From positions 1,066,145-1,130,144 of the forward strand of contig JAAGOF010000220.1 in the NCBI GenBank assembly GCA_010645155.1: a stretch of DNA of 64,000 nt, in the 5' to 3' direction. How positions within the stretch are numbered: position 1 is the stretch's first letter; every line of letters begins with the position of its first letter. This document shows, in pieces, positions 1 to 12,572 of the stretch. Position numbers and translations under genes: made by a program. Below the pieces are notes generated by a model. That model searched no databases, was not told where the DNA came from, and worked only from the letters and a program-made list of their open reading frames with translations. Source of the DNA: Tigriopus japonicus (lineage: Eukaryota; Arthropoda; Copepoda; Harpacticoida; Harpacticidae).

Positions 1-420
1 ATGTAAACTTGAAAAAAAAGCATTTTTGTCACAAAATTGTGCCAATTAATATTCCTCCACTACAAAGTCTTCTTGAATACATATCAATTTTTACAAGATT
101 ATATAGTCCTACGGTCTCGGTTAATTATTCTCCAACTAATCAAACGTAATTGTTTAGATGATCGAGACCGAAATAAAATACAAATACAATACAAAGTTTA
201 ATACGATCCCTTCAATAAACAAATATGATTCATAAGATTTGAATTTACGAATTCCCTACAATAATTTCTATGTAAATTGGCAATACGAGGAAGAGGAACT
301 CCAATGTCACAAAGCTTATTGTCAATTGCTTTTCGAACTAACGGCAATTTATGGGCAAACTTGGTCTGAGCTCTAACCAAAAGTTTTGCTCGTCATGACA
401 CTAAATTCGAAAACATCATC
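1..420. other. 5' flank, no gene seen
   Basis: AT-rich sequence upstream of the lectin-like gene. I see no convincing coding exon, RNA gene or clear TATA element in it. Confidence 0.5.
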
Positions 421-1743
421 ATGAATCAATCAAATGCTTTTCAGTCGCTTTTTAAAAGGCCAAATATGAACACATTGTTCTCTGTCCTTCTAATCTTCGT
501 CGTCTCTCTCAATTTATGGCCTTTGGTGGTTTCAAGCCTGCCCATCAATGTTGGAAATATTACCCAAGAAACCATTTGTGCACTACGGTGTCACGTCAAT
601 TTAGATTGTTGGGCTTACCATTTTAAGGAATTGAACCAGTTTTTCTTGGACGGCAACCCTGAAAACTCAACCGGAAATTGTATACATCTAACTCGACAAG
701 AACTCATGTTAGGAGATCGAATCCCGTCCATTCCTGAAGGGTTTTCTTTCAAATACTTGGTTCAGTCTAATATATCTAACTTCACCCAAGATTTGACCCA
801 TAAAATAACAGACGAGGAACAGATCTTGAACACCGGATTCAACCAATCTATCACCGTGGGCCATTCAAAGATCTTTTTCATGGAGGTCATTGCCAATCAC
901 ACTTATGTCCAGGCTATGGAGAAATGCTTGAGTGTGGGAGCAATCTTGCCCATGGAAAATTCCGATGAGTTTGTGGAGCAAATGTCCAATTTGTCCGGAA
1001 ATGCCACGGCTCCCCGATTTATTTCTTTAGCCCAAGAAAAGAAATACATTGGAGGAGTAAGACGTTTGGTCTGGACTCTTGGTCTGGTTGAATGGGAAGA
1101 GGGTGAGAATATCACCAAATGCCCGCGATGTCAAAATTGGGACTTTGCCGCCAAAGATATTCAGTGGGTCAAAATCGACCCCGTTAAGAAGCTTTATGAA
1201 AGAGTGGCTCCAGCAGAAATCACTTCCAAGTATTATTGCCAATATTTGGGTGGAAACTTGGCGACAAATAAAACGGCCGTAGCCACCACTCAAAACAAGG
1301 CAGCCAATGGGCCGGAGAAGGCCGTTGATGGGGATCCTTTTGGGGCAAAGAGTTTTTGGCAAGGAACGTATGTGGGATATTCAAGTTATACTTCTGGGCA
1401 ATGGATTGCGGTTGATCTGGGAGCCCAATATACAATCACCAATGTGCTTTTCTTAGCTCAAACTAGTATTCCTGCTATCTACAATCGCGAAATGACGGTA
1501 TGGATTGATGGGTTACCGCCAGTCAAAAACAAACCCCTGAAAACCGATGGAAGAACATTTTGTGCCTTTTATCCTCATGGACAAATCAAGGACCAATTAA
1601 GCGGGGTTACTTGTCAAAACCCAATCAAAGGTCATTTGGTCATTCTTCATTTTGACTATTATTGGTATACCCACTTGAACGAACTAGTTGTTTTTGGATT
1701 CAGGGAAGAGTTAATGCCAAATAGATTGACCAATTCTGGATGA
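421..1743 (+). CDS. Secreted lectin-like protein (PAN-like, C-type-lectin-like, F5/8C/fucolectin-like)
   Basis: A single uninterrupted 440-codon frame. The first Met is at 421, but a second Met at 466 (residue 16) directly precedes a hydrophobic stretch (FSVLLIFVVSLNLWPLVV) that looks like a signal peptide, so 466 may be the real start. Residues about 45-105 carry Cys spacing like a PAN/apple module. About 145-270 resemble a degenerate C-type lectin fold, with aromatic/Trp runs (VWTLGLVEWEEGEN) and late Cys residues. About 275-430 match a discoidin/fucolectin-type domain (AVDGD, then GQWIAVDLGAQY, ending in a VVFGF strand). Several N-x-S/T sites also suggest secretion. The likely role is extracellular glycan binding in immunity or adhesion; that is inference. 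It is odd in being intronless while its neighbours are heavily split, so a retrocopy is possible. An AATAAA lies at 2030-2035. Domain identity is by eye. Confidence 0.75.
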   Translation: MNQSNAFQSLFKRPNMNTLFSVLLIFVVSLNLWPLVVSSLPINVGNITQETICALRCHVNLDCWAYHFKELNQFFLDGNPENSTGNCIHLTRQELMLGDRIPSIPEGFSFKYLVQSNISNFTQDLTHKITDEEQILNTGFNQSITVGHSKIFFMEVIANHTYVQAMEKCLSVGAILPMENSDEFVEQMSNLSGNATAPRFISLAQEKKYIGGVRRLVWTLGLVEWEEGENITKCPRCQNWDFAAKDIQWVKIDPVKKLYERVAPAEITSKYYCQYLGGNLATNKTAVATTQNKAANGPEKAVDGDPFGAKSFWQGTYVGYSSYTSGQWIAVDLGAQYTITNVLFLAQTSIPAIYNREMTVWIDGLPPVKNKPLKTDGRTFCAFYPHGQIKDQLSGVTCQNPIKGHLVILHFDYYWYTHLNELVVFGFREELMPNRLTNSG

Positions 1744-2701
1744 CGAGCTTCGTCTTAAAAATGTCAATTCTTCTATTCTGGAATATAGAGGATTGCATCA
1801 TGTGGATTGTAAGATGTCCTATTTCAAGATACAGCTAAGTTGGCCACAGGTGTTTATTAAAATATTGAATTCCTCCAATTACGGGACAAAACATTATATG
1901 AAATTGTTCCACTAATCAATGTGCACAAATGGGGTGCGGTGAATGTTTTACAGAAAGCAGACAAAAAGCCAGGTTGCAACATGAAAAAGGGGCACAAGCA
2001 AAAAGATTGCATTAAAATTGTCACACGCAAATAAAACTGAAGAAAATGGGTTTGTGGGTTTGTTGTGCTTGAGACACGAGTTACACACGGTATTTAAAAA
2101 TACAAAAATAAAAATAAATTAAGCAACAATCTTAGCTATAATTTTTGTGACAGATTTACCTGGTGATCTTTTTGTTGTGTCCTACGAGACTTAGGACCCT
2201 TTTCTTAGTGACCTTTTTAACGTGTGGCCTGTTTGCTCACATCATAGCGCACTAATTACCAGTAACTAAAACTATAATGCTAAAACGTGTGCCTTTGCAG
2301 ATGTCGTCAACAAATCTGAAAAAAGAAGTCCTTAAATTGAAGAGGGCCTGAACCTAAGCTTTCAATTATTATGGCTCCTGTGAAATGTAAAAAGGCAAAG
2401 ATCAGTTGCGTTAAGGGCCTTAGATTCTTTGTCAGTCTGCCAACAAAATTCTTAACCGGATAAAAGTAGAATTTGTGTGACCAAAAACACAACCATTTTC
2501 AACCATCTATACTTTTAAGAGTTTGTCAAGGTACGATGTCTCAAGAATGGACTTATTGTATTCCAATTCAAATACTTTTGATGATCATATCCTTGTTAGA
2601 CCTCATGTTTCAAAACTGAAGATTGATCACGTAGGCAAGTGGTTGGCAGAAAATGTATTGGTTCGCTAAAATATCGTAATTAGTATAACAGTAACACGCA
2701 T
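1744..2701. other. Intergenic, convergent gene ends
   Basis: Holds the 3' flank of the lectin-like gene (AATAAA at 2030-2035) and the 3' flank of the minus-strand CUB-like gene. I see no other gene; the small open frame at 2307-2492 looks random. Confidence 0.5.
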
Positions 2702-5700
2702 TTAACAGGGTGTGAGAGTATAATCCAAGGAGAAGCCTTTCCTCATGGCCAAGGCCATGTTTTTATTGGTAGCTTTCAAAGTTAACACACCAAGGGTCAA
2801 TGGAAAGCTCGAATCCGCTGAAAAAACAAACAAATTATTGTATCATTATATACATAAACAAACATAAAGGCTTTAGAAACGGTTTCATATCTTACATTGA
2901 ACGGATCCGGGTGTGGTTGCACCTTCGACAGCATTGAAAATTTGACCACATCTCAAATCACCAAAGAATTGCGACATCAACATTGAAATTTGCGTGTTCT
3001 TGTCAAAGGTCACAGATGAAACCACTTCACTGTTGGGAACTATAACATAATTTTTGCCCATGCACTTTGCCTAAGAAAGATTTAAATCAATGTTCTTCTT
3101 GTTGCACATGACTTCTACAGGATGATATCTATGAAACGGAGGAGCATATTTTGAAATAGTTGGATTGTTGTAAAAACAATTCCGGAAAACTAGACCATGC
3201 GTCGGTTATCCAACCCCAATCATTGAGAAACTCATCCAAAGTAGTTGTTGGAAAAGCCTGGTGTTATTTTTCATCCCTCTGAACCCACTGAGAGAAACTA
3301 GACCAAATTTTCAATGTATTTAAGTACGATATTTTTATTAACTTTATTTTGTAACACCAGGAATGAATGTCATATCATAGATAATTCTTTCAGTGGGGAG
3401 AACCCATACATTCATATCACCTTTTATATTTGACTGACTAAACTGATGTTTCAACCATTAAAATAGACAACTGAAGGAAATAGATGTGGAAGATAACGAC
3501 CCCCAAGATAAACGTTTTTATTTTCCTCCATTTCTCCTGGCTTCATTATGGTTGAAATTTGGCTCTTGGCTAATCACGTAATAATTGGATGGATATTGAT
3601 GATTATTTTTTGTTATAAGCGATCGCATTATTGTGCCTGACAAAAAAAAATCTCCCCCAAAAATTGTAAGCGTGACTGCCCAGAGTCTGGTACCTAATCA
3701 CAGATTCTAGACTCCATAGGTTGCAAAGTGTGGCGATTGTATGCCTTGGATCAATTATAATCACTAGATAGCATGCAAGCTTTAGTCTGGCTGATTTGGC
3801 AAGCGGGGCAGAATGCGTTGATTTCACGAGGGAAATGTCTCCCTCACAACTGTTGAGCGGACAGTTAGTGTGACCAAACATGCGAGTCAAGACCAACTTT
3901 TCAAAACTCGTTCTTGAAGCCACAAGTCAGTTTTTGTCCATAAATGCATTGGATTACGCTACATAACGCAAAAGCTTAAATTTGTGTTCTTCCCACCAAT
4001 GACTTATTGAATGTACAGGCAAAAAAGTTCCTAGTTGAAGTATTCAAATCAATGGCATGGTCACCTGGTGAGGTCTTCGGTTCTTTCAAGAAAGTGACCA
4101 CTAGCAATAACAAAAAATGACCCAAAAACGTTACTGAATTCCACATTTGACTCATCACTTGGATGGTTGACATTTGCCTGGTCACACATTTCAAATGTTC
4201 CCGCACTTGTGTTCGCTCAACAGTTGGCGACCGGAGACACATTTTTAGGCTTACACGCGGTCTAGTATTAATAGAAGTCAATGGTGTATGCTCACCGCTC
4301 GTCCTAGTACTCTGTTTGTTTCATCAGTTGCGTCATTTCTTCCCAGTTCATAAATGTTCTGATAATTTGTAAATTAGACTAGTTATTAGCTGCCGTTTCT
4401 TCGCATTGGTTGAAATCTAATGAACTTGTCTATTTTATGCTACTTATTTGCGTACCATAGCTGTTATGTCAGGAGTGAGATCGAATGACGTCGGATTCGT
4501 AGGCATCACACGATACGAACAAAAACCTACGGAAAAGAGACGATTTAGTGCTCATTTTCGCTTTGACGGCAGCTCAAGTTTTGTGACGGGCAAATTTCGT
4601 CGAACCAATAAACAGATATTAAGTGATAGCTCTGATTATGAAATATCATTAAGGGTAATACAAACCTGGCTGACGGCGAATGCAATTCTCATAGATTTGG
4701 GTTTCAAGGAGTTGGCCCCCAGCGAAATTGTATGACTGGATGGTGCCTGAGACTTCCGTAAAATACTGGGTACATCCTGGTGGTGCCCTACAATCAAAGA
4801 AAAAACCGAATGTGCTTTTTTAACAATTTTCACTCAAATTAGAACGAATGTGTTGCACTTTGAAACCTTCAAACAGAATTGAAAGAGCATAAACTTGAGA
4901 AGGATGTTCAAAAGGCACTTCTTTGTCATTTGAAGTTAGTCATGAAATCTCAAAATATCGTCAATTTTAGTCTTTCATCCAAAGGAGGTGGGCGTTGAAT
5001 ACCCTTTTCAACCTGAATGGTAATATAGTGCCTGCCGATTGGATGAATCTCGTAACTCAGTGAACTAACGATGCCAAGTAATGAAACCAACTTAAGTCCA
5101 GACAAACCCATCGATAAGCGTTAAATTTCAGAGAGAAATTATTTTAGCCAAAACGTTAGGGATGCCCAAATGCCCAGACTCGCCCTCCAACAAACTTGAT
5201 TAAGATCATTGAAAATTCCAAAGCTTCATGTACATTTTTATTTTTCAACAACATGAAATCAAGCCACGAAATAATTTTTCTCTCATGTCACAAAAATCAA
5301 CCTTTTGAACACCAAAGTCTGAGATCAGACCCACCTTTAGCCATTTAGCCCCAAGAACCCACTCGCTGAATTCATCCGACTACACTTTTCTATTTGATCC
5401 CAAAGATGTTTATAGATAGGAAGTACAGCTGTGTTTTGAAGGGCAACTAGCAGCTGTAGATTTGAAAAGGTTGCATGACTAGAGCAGTATGATAAAAGAG
5501 TACGGTCATATTGTACGCCATCTAGTGGCTCTCATGCGGTAACAGGTTGCACTTTCCATGAAACACTAATTTTGAAGAGTGCAATGGTCATTCATCAGTT
5601 TTGGACAAAGTTAAGTGAGTAAATTGTTGTTGTCAGAACTCCAAAGAGAACATTAAGTCTCATTTTATTTAAGTCTCTCTAATCTTCTTCATTTTGTTTT

Positions 5701-8700
5701 TCTGGTTTTTTTTCTTTCTTTCTTTTATTCCTCTGTTCGTCGCCTTTACTCTTTTTTACACATTGTGTTTTAGAGTGGCAAAAACAATAAACAATAAACA
5801 ATTAAGTGTTTTTCTGTTAAATTTTGGCATAGGTCATGCCTGAATCGGCTTTTCAACAGTCAGATTTCCAAAACCTCAAAAATATTTGCATCATGGGAAC
5901 TGCGAGCTGTTGCCGCAAGAAATCCACTAGATAGCACACTTTATGATGTACTTTTTTATTATAGTGCTCTATTGCATGAAAACCCGTTGTATTTCCATTG
6001 AGTGTTGGCTTAGTATGTCCAAAATCAATTGAATTGTAACTCAAGATTCTTGTTTGGACATACTTGATCGTCAGTTGTGATTAAGTACTTTGAAGCGGCA
6101 ACCAGTGATTTGTCTTTCAAAATGAAACACTTGTCCAGCCTAGTATGGCGTATCTGTCCATATCTGTGTTTGGTATATGCTGCTAATCCACATATCTGTG
6201 ATTCACACACACTGCTTGCACTGTAATGACCAGAGCCTCAAGGAGGTGATTTCAATAAATTGGGCATGACTTCAGATGTGAACAAAAAAACGAGATGGTC
6301 GAGATAGAATAGTAAGCAGTCTTTAAAAATTCCAAATAATACCACTGGTTGAATGTGAAAATCGTTTTATCAATATTTTGGTAGAGTTTTGTTCCCATGG
6401 TTAGGTTAATTGAGCTTTTCCGGCACACAACAAGTTTTTTCATAGACAAAACACATTAATTGTTTTCTTATTTATAATTGTTTGCATTAAAAACAATGTA
6501 ATTGCACTGAATTACATTTGATTAAGAGTGGCTCTGGTATGGGCTCTTGGCTTACCTCATTAAAAGGCCAGGTGTGAGATAAGTGACTTTGATATTAAAT
6601 CTTCGAGCAAATACGGGCATCATCATCATCATCGCACCTGGTGTGGTGCCTTTTGCAATTGTCATTGTGCCGGCAATCAATCCAGTACTTCCGGTTTCGA
6701 AATACACTAAAATGAAGGACCAAAACAAGGTTAAACATTTTGTTTCTCGGGTTTGATTGCTTGATGAATTTTGCCCTACTATGTTGCCCTGTCAATGTTC
6801 CACACACAACAGGTGGAAAAGCGTTGGGGCTGGCTGAAAAGGGGCTCGACACAGTAAGAGAGTCTGCAGTTCCTCCACATGCACCTAAAACGTTTTATTT
6901 CAAAATTCTTAAGAATGGACATATTGCAACAAGTATGAGCTAAATAAAAATGAAGTGTAAGGATTGAAAATATGCAAGAAATGCGAAATAGCACACTTTT
7001 TGGCCGTCAACTCAATTTACTCTTTATTTGTTCATCATTTTTCAAGTGGCATTGTTTCTCCAAAGTATGCTATCTCAGCAAAATGATGCCTGTTTTAGAA
7101 GATAAATAAGATAGGAGAAGGACCTAAATTTTGCGCAGAACTAGCATCATAGATCACATCCTAGCAATCAGGCTGGAAATCAACACAAGATGAGACTGGC
7201 AGTGCAAGGTCTCTGTTTATATCTTTATTTTTCATTATTCATTTTGCTTAATTTTCTGTACACTTAAGCACTCTATGGCCATGGTTCAGGTGTTATGTTG
7301 CTGAGTCCAGTTCATTTTCTTTGAGACATAAGTCATCTGACAGAGTTTGAGGATATCACCCAATCTATTACAATATCAAAATTAGTTCATTTAGTTATTG
7401 CTACCATTTTAACTTAAATTAGAACTCTAACTGCGGTCAGGTTTTTGATCCCAAAAGCTAAATAAGGACCAGTATGGCTACATTTGGCTAAAAATCGAAC
7501 TTAAAACATTTCACTACTCATGATCTTTAGATTATTCAATGGAAAACTGGTTTGATTAGTAATTTTATTGGGTAGCTCAGAATTTGAAGTATGGCTTTTG
7601 ACACAATCCAGGAAGTCCGCTACACTAGAATAAGTTTTAATTAAGAAGTTTGATTCAATTTCCAATTCAAATCGATTACTTCAAGTTTTCTGTAATTTGC
7701 AGTCAAAAACTTCAAAAAATTATGGACTGAGCACGAAGTTTTGTTTAGTTGTTGAGACTCAAAACATTCCACTCATGGTTACAACTAAGGAAATGCGAAA
7801 ACGTACACTTCAAAAAGCGTAGTTTTGTTGAATGGAACTTCTATATCCACTTGAAGCTCAGTTTTGGTCACCTTATTCAGGGAGGAGCTTGTTAGCTGCT
7901 TTCCCATTGTTTCACAAGCGGCGTAAAATAATCTTACGTGGCTGTTTGTAAATCAGGCTGAATTGGCATTACAAGCTAGGAGCATTTGACCAAGAGTAGT
8001 CTAAACTAAAAACTTTCAAGTCTGTCCATTATTTTTGGTGGTCTATGGTTGAGTCTAATTGCCAATGTTGTCGTGATTGCTCAGGTATTGGCACCTATTT
8101 AATGGACGGAAACTTTTGTCGTGTTGGCAATTGTCTAACTTAAATTGAATACTGCTTTGGAGCTTAGCTTCCTTTATCGCAAGTTTTACCTAATGCAGGC
8201 CCCATGGCATTGGTCACCACATCAATGAAATCCAAACTGAAAAAATAAAGGTTATCAATGTTGTTTTGTTCATAACTTGTTCCATTCATTTAAATTTTCA
8301 TTGAAATAATCAATCCAACGACATTGTTACCGAATTTGAACCACGTCTAAAATTTAAAAAAAAGGTGTCTTTATAACCAACTGTGATTGTTTAGCTTGTC
8401 ATCAACCTACTGTTCACAATGCGATTAAATGTGTAAGTGCACGGCATGGTTCCGGAAGTGTCATCTTGGGGATAGCCCGGGTTCTAAAAAGAAATAACAA
8501 ATGTTTTTAATGTTTGGTTTGATATTAATCAAATCGTTACCTTGACGAAAGTGCTGTTTTGGGACACGACTCCTCCGCAAGTGCTAATAATGAAAACACA
8601 ACAAACTCCAAAACCTACAAAATACAAATTACTCATACCAATGAAATGACATTTTTGAACAACAACTCCCTTCATTTTCTGGTCTATGCAATTGTTTATT

Positions 8701-11700
8701 TCTGTTTGTTATATTACAATTGTCTATTTATTATCTCTTATCCGTCTCTGAACAGAGTCCAAGGCCCATATTCCCAAGTTCTACTTTGTACTTGGAGCTT
8801 CACTTCAAGCACCAACCTATAAATAATAAATAGGACTTCAAGTATCAAGTACGAGTTGAAAATACGGGCCCAAGAGTTCAGTAGGATACTTTTTTACGCC
8901 TGGTGATCACAAGAAAGAAGCACACTCCAGAATAGACCGAACAGAGCTCATGAAAAGAGGACGAAGAACGTTTAGACAGATCGTGGAAAAGTACCGCCAA
9001 ATAAGCCCTACTCCTGATTTGAAATTTTCCTATTTTGAGCCCATTTTCGAATCACTTTTCCGAAAAGCCTCAAATTTCTGCCTTATATTTTGCTAGAGTT
9101 TCACTTTATTAGAGGTTCTCATGGTCATTCCATTTCAGAGGCCTTTTTTCTGGCCTTTGGCTCCTTCTCGGATTTTTAACCAATGGCATGGAATTTTCCC
9201 TGCTGGATTACAGGTCAGTTTTCAAGTCACGTTTGAAACCTAACAAAAGATTATCTATTGTGTAGAATCGTCTGAGACCCTGAGGAAGGGATTATTTAGG
9301 TTTGGGGTTCTACATAAAACTGAAAAACTCCAAAGATATTTAGTACCTTATAGTCCAATGAACAAGCTTTATACCTTGGAATGCATGTGATAACCCTCAC
9401 CTTGCTAATTGTGAGCTCAGTTCCTAGGTTTGGGCAAAGGTTGTGAAGACATTTGAACAAAAGTGATATGATACCTTTTTTGTACCGTTGTTGAACACAA
9501 CAATTCTTAGTTTTGGATTGGACCCAAATTTCTAAGAAGTACGGAAATGGTTCCCATGCGACTCCACAACAATGATTTCCCTCTGCAGCTTCCACCGTTG
9601 CAAAGTTTACCATAGCAGAAATCCCCGTTTGGGGAGTTAACAGAGCGGAGATCACCCATAGGGGTGCAGGGGTGCAGATTTCAGGCAAATAAGACATGCC
9701 TTTAAGGCCCAAAAGTGGCAAATAAAAACGTTCAAAATGGCAAATAAAATGGCAAATAATCAAAGAAATGGCAATTAGAGTGTCAAATGAACACGAAAAT
9801 TTACCAACAAATAGTAAAATCGGTCACTAAAGTCGGAAAATGAGCATTATGTTTCACCCACAAAAAAATAGAATGCAATTGTATGAACATTTAAGATAAA
9901 TATTTTTTACTCCGTTGAATAATCAATATAACCAATATGATTGTAAAAATCATTTGTATATATCCAATGAGATGTGTGTGTACTCTCGCAATAAACGTTA
10001 TATAACCTTTATACAAAACTTCTTTGTAAAAAAATCTTTTTCCTAAATTTTGCGTAAAAAGACCATTTTCTCATTGATTTGGCCAAAAAACGACAAATCT
10101 TGCATTTAATTGCTCAAAAAACCGACCAGATTTGTATTTATTTGGCAAAAAATGGCAAATAAAATGAAAACTGGCAAATAAACTTTCTAAGCTAACAAAT
10201 AGCAAATAAACATGTTTTTGGGCATAAAATCTTATTTGCCTGAAATTGGCAACCCTACTTATAGGAAACCCACGGGGGGGAGATATATCATTGTTGCGGG
10301 AGTATGACACGGGAAAATTTCAATATTGGCAGAGCTGATTGTTGGGGAGAGTTTACCCTGGTGGAGATTACTGCTTGGGTGAGTTCCCCTTGGTGGAGAT
10401 CAAGTGGTGGAAACCTACAGGGGGAGATCACTGTTTGGGGAAAGTGATGGTCACTGCATGGAACAAAAGTCTAATCCGATTTTTTTTCCACCCTAACGTG
10501 GAGAAATTAGAATAAGATATTTTTACAACATAAAGATAAATAAATAAAAAATCTGGTCTCTTCCTATTACCAACAATTCACGCAAGCTCACCATGGAAAT
10601 GCAATTTATGCTCTGCAACTAACTTACCTGAAGCACAATTTCCATCAACCGTACCCCTTCGAACTTGGCAATCGCTGGCACTGAAGCACGTGCCAATGAC
10701 TGCCGCACTGGAAGCCGCTTGACAGGGTTGGTTATCAAATTGGATCACATTGAATAAACTAAATTGTTCTAAAAGAAAGGCAAAGTATTTGATTTATCAA
10801 TATGAATGCATTTTGTCTGAGGTCTGTGAATCTGAAAGGGAATTATGGTAATCTGAAATATCCCAAGGGTTAACTTTTTAAAACTAATTTTAAAAAACTT
10901 TAACTAATTAAAAATGAAATATACTAATAAGATCTTGTTCTTGCTTATGTTGACTAAACTAGGTATTTCAATTTTCAGCTTAATCGAACATCAGAGTCAA
11001 ACGTTATGCTCTCTCAAAGTTCAGAGCAAATCCAAACGAGAATGAATAAACGCATTTATTCAATGCTTTCATCAGCTCATAAGTTTGAAAAGAAATAACT
11101 TTTTAATATGGCATTCGATTGAGCTGAAACTTAAAATAAGTAATCCACTGAATACAAAATGATTCAGGAGTCCAATTTACATTCGTAAAAACAAACCCAA
11201 GAGCCCCTTCAAGCTTCATTTTATTAAAAAAAAAAAAAATTCCATTATGGCGGTGTTACATAATCAGCACTTAATACTTGGCAAAATGTAAATGCACTTT
11301 TAAAACATTTCGCAAGATAACAAAAACACCAACCAAGTTAGACAGATCAGTTTGCATTGGTTTATCAAGTCTTCACATTATGTGTAACAATTTTTTTTAT
11401 ATTTTGATTTGCTTGCATGTTTTAGAATGTCAAGACACAAAAGTTTACTCAAAATTTAGCTTTGTCCAGTCTTTATGTCATACAACAAAGTTAAGATGTG
11501 CCTAAAGTCTCACCCCACATGTATTTGAGATAATTAAAAACAAATAAATATGAATGATTGAGCCTTGACCAACTATCTCAAAACAATTTATAACTATAAT
11601 AACTCCCGATTAAACTTACTTTTTAATCTAGAGCCTTCGACCTCCTTATCCAAGCCGCAAACTCCTAAAATAAAAAGGGTTAAGAAGAAAAATGTCCAAG

Positions 11701-11710
11701 TGTTCTCCAT
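2702..11710 (-). CDS. Secreted arthropod CUB-like protein, paralogue A (12 exons)
   Basis: Exons, 5' to 3' on the minus strand: 11710-11620, 10768-10628, 8614-8541, 8483-8411, 8346-8331, 8236-8190, 6884-6780, 6706-6556, 4787-4666, 4526-4456, 3070-2896, 2817-2702. All introns are GT-AG, phases agree at every junction, and the sum is 1,182 nt, giving 393 residues. The N-terminus is a signal peptide (MENTWTFFFLTLFILGVCG). A Cys-rich module follows (NQPC, GTCFSASDC, GFGVCC), then a CUB-type core (STCGG, NPGYPQDD, QIRLDF, PPVVCGTLTGQHMY), then PPGCTQYFTEVSGTIQSYNF, RCGQIFN and the closing GFSLDYTLTPC. This order matches a large family of uncharacterised secreted arthropod proteins. The function is unknown. 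The usual second Cys of the DICQIRLDF motif is Val here. The gene is divergent to its paralogue at 17833-29755 and shares an intron at the same place and phase after Gly-Gln-His. Confidence 0.88.
3758..4282. repeat. Dispersed repeat, copy 1 of 3
   Basis: About 525 bp, starting near AATCACTAGATAG and ending near TATTAATAGAAGTCAATG, in an intron of CUB-like gene A. The same sequence recurs at 48786-49216 and 57919-60191. No coding frame is conserved among copies, so it is probably a non-autonomous element. Confidence 0.75.
5025..5405. repeat. Diverged relative of the MITE at 45706
   Basis: Shares short diverged blocks with the element at 45706-45976, for example GCTGAATTC followed by a TACACTT stretch, and a CAAAC/AAAACTTGATTAAG block. 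Boundaries are uncertain. Confidence 0.35.
8331..8346 (-). other. 16-nt microexon of CUB-like gene A
   Basis: Flanked by an AG acceptor (CT at 8347-8348) and a GT donor (AC at 8329-8330). It supplies most of the NVVQIR stretch and restores frame between the exon ending in RIVN and the exon beginning LDFIDVV. Without it the joined frame is wrong. Confidence 0.8.
8757..8871. mobile_element. Small inverted-repeat element
   Basis: About 115 bp with imperfect arms: AAGGCCCATATTCCCAAG on the left, and a right end whose reverse complement begins GGGCCCGTATTTTC. It looks like a short MITE; no family is assigned. Confidence 0.45.
9667..10257. mobile_element. Non-autonomous DNA transposon (hAT-like MITE)
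   Basis: About 590 bp bounded by inverted termini. ATTTCAGGCAAATAAGA is present at both ends in opposite orientation, after GGGGTGC on one side and GGGTTGC on the other. Many GGCAAATAAA motifs lie inside both arms. The flanks resemble each other (CCCATAGG and CTTATAGG), suggesting an 8-bp target duplication, but the exact ends are not certain. No transposase frame is present. Confidence 0.6.
10260..10440. repeat. Degenerate GGAGATCAC-type repeat
   Basis: Poorly conserved copies of a unit containing TTTGGGGA and GGAGATCACTG occur here and just left of the MITE at 9667 (about 9620-9660). The MITE therefore seems to have landed inside a short degenerate tandem array. Confidence 0.4.
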
Positions 11711-12572
11711 GACTCTTTGTAGTAGAACAGACGAAAGAGTTGTTTTTCCTTTGATTGGAGTTTGCCAACTGAATCAATCCTCCCTGAAGAAAACCAAATT
11801 GTATGCAAATCGAAACCCACTGTTAAAAAAGCAGATTCAAACCAGTGGGAAAAACATGAGACTTGAAAGGATCACTGAAGTTAAAATGTTTCAGTGAAAA
11901 GATCTTTGCGAGAAAGAACGTTTTCCATCTTAGTGCCCTCATGATGCCGTGCATTGTAAACGCATCGGGGGCTCTGTCATTCAAACTAAGTACTGTGGAT
12001 AAAATCAATTTTAACGACTTAGGCCTAGGTTGGTTGTCAAGATGTGTGCATTTCTGACCGACATGTGGTCATAAACAAACCTCCTCTGTGCATTACTTGA
12101 GTACCGAGATTCGAATTGTCAAAGATCCATTCACAAATCTCCGAAATGCAAAAACGGCCACTCTAGACCATCGAAATAAAAATCAAGACAAGAAGTTGTC
12201 AGTACCTGGACAACTAAATGCCTTCTCTTTTACATGTAACTATATGGTTGAGGAACAAGATTATAAAGGAAACTATAGAAATATATGTTTTTCGCAAAAT
12301 ATCCCATATTATCTATTTTCATTTGATTGATTGCAGAGTGAGGTTTTTATATTGCTCTTTCATTTTTATTGGTTATGCCTACCAAACACTGAAGTTGACT
12401 CCCACTTTAAGGATTAGGGTTTGAAGCAAAAATTGCAAATGTACATCTATGGTTATATACATGGTTATCGTATATATGTAAAAAATTGTTTCATTAACTC
12501 ACCAGTCTCTGAAAAAATGTTTGTTGAAATCATGCAAGTTTGGATGAAATTGAATTTTCTTTCTAATCCATA
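11711..12572. other. Upstream region of CUB-like gene A
   Basis: Should contain the promoter and 5' UTR of the minus-strand CUB-like gene. I recognise no other gene, and no promoter motif I would defend. Confidence 0.4.

Noticed and set aside
4448..4735. Plus-strand frame of 95 codons
   Set aside because: Antisense to two real exons of CUB-like gene A (4456-4526 and 4666-4787).
9296..9540. Minus-strand frame with a faintly LINE-like stretch (YKKGIISLLFKCLHNLCP)
   Set aside because: Only a weak resemblance to the C-terminus of some reverse transcriptases; no catalytic motif nearby.
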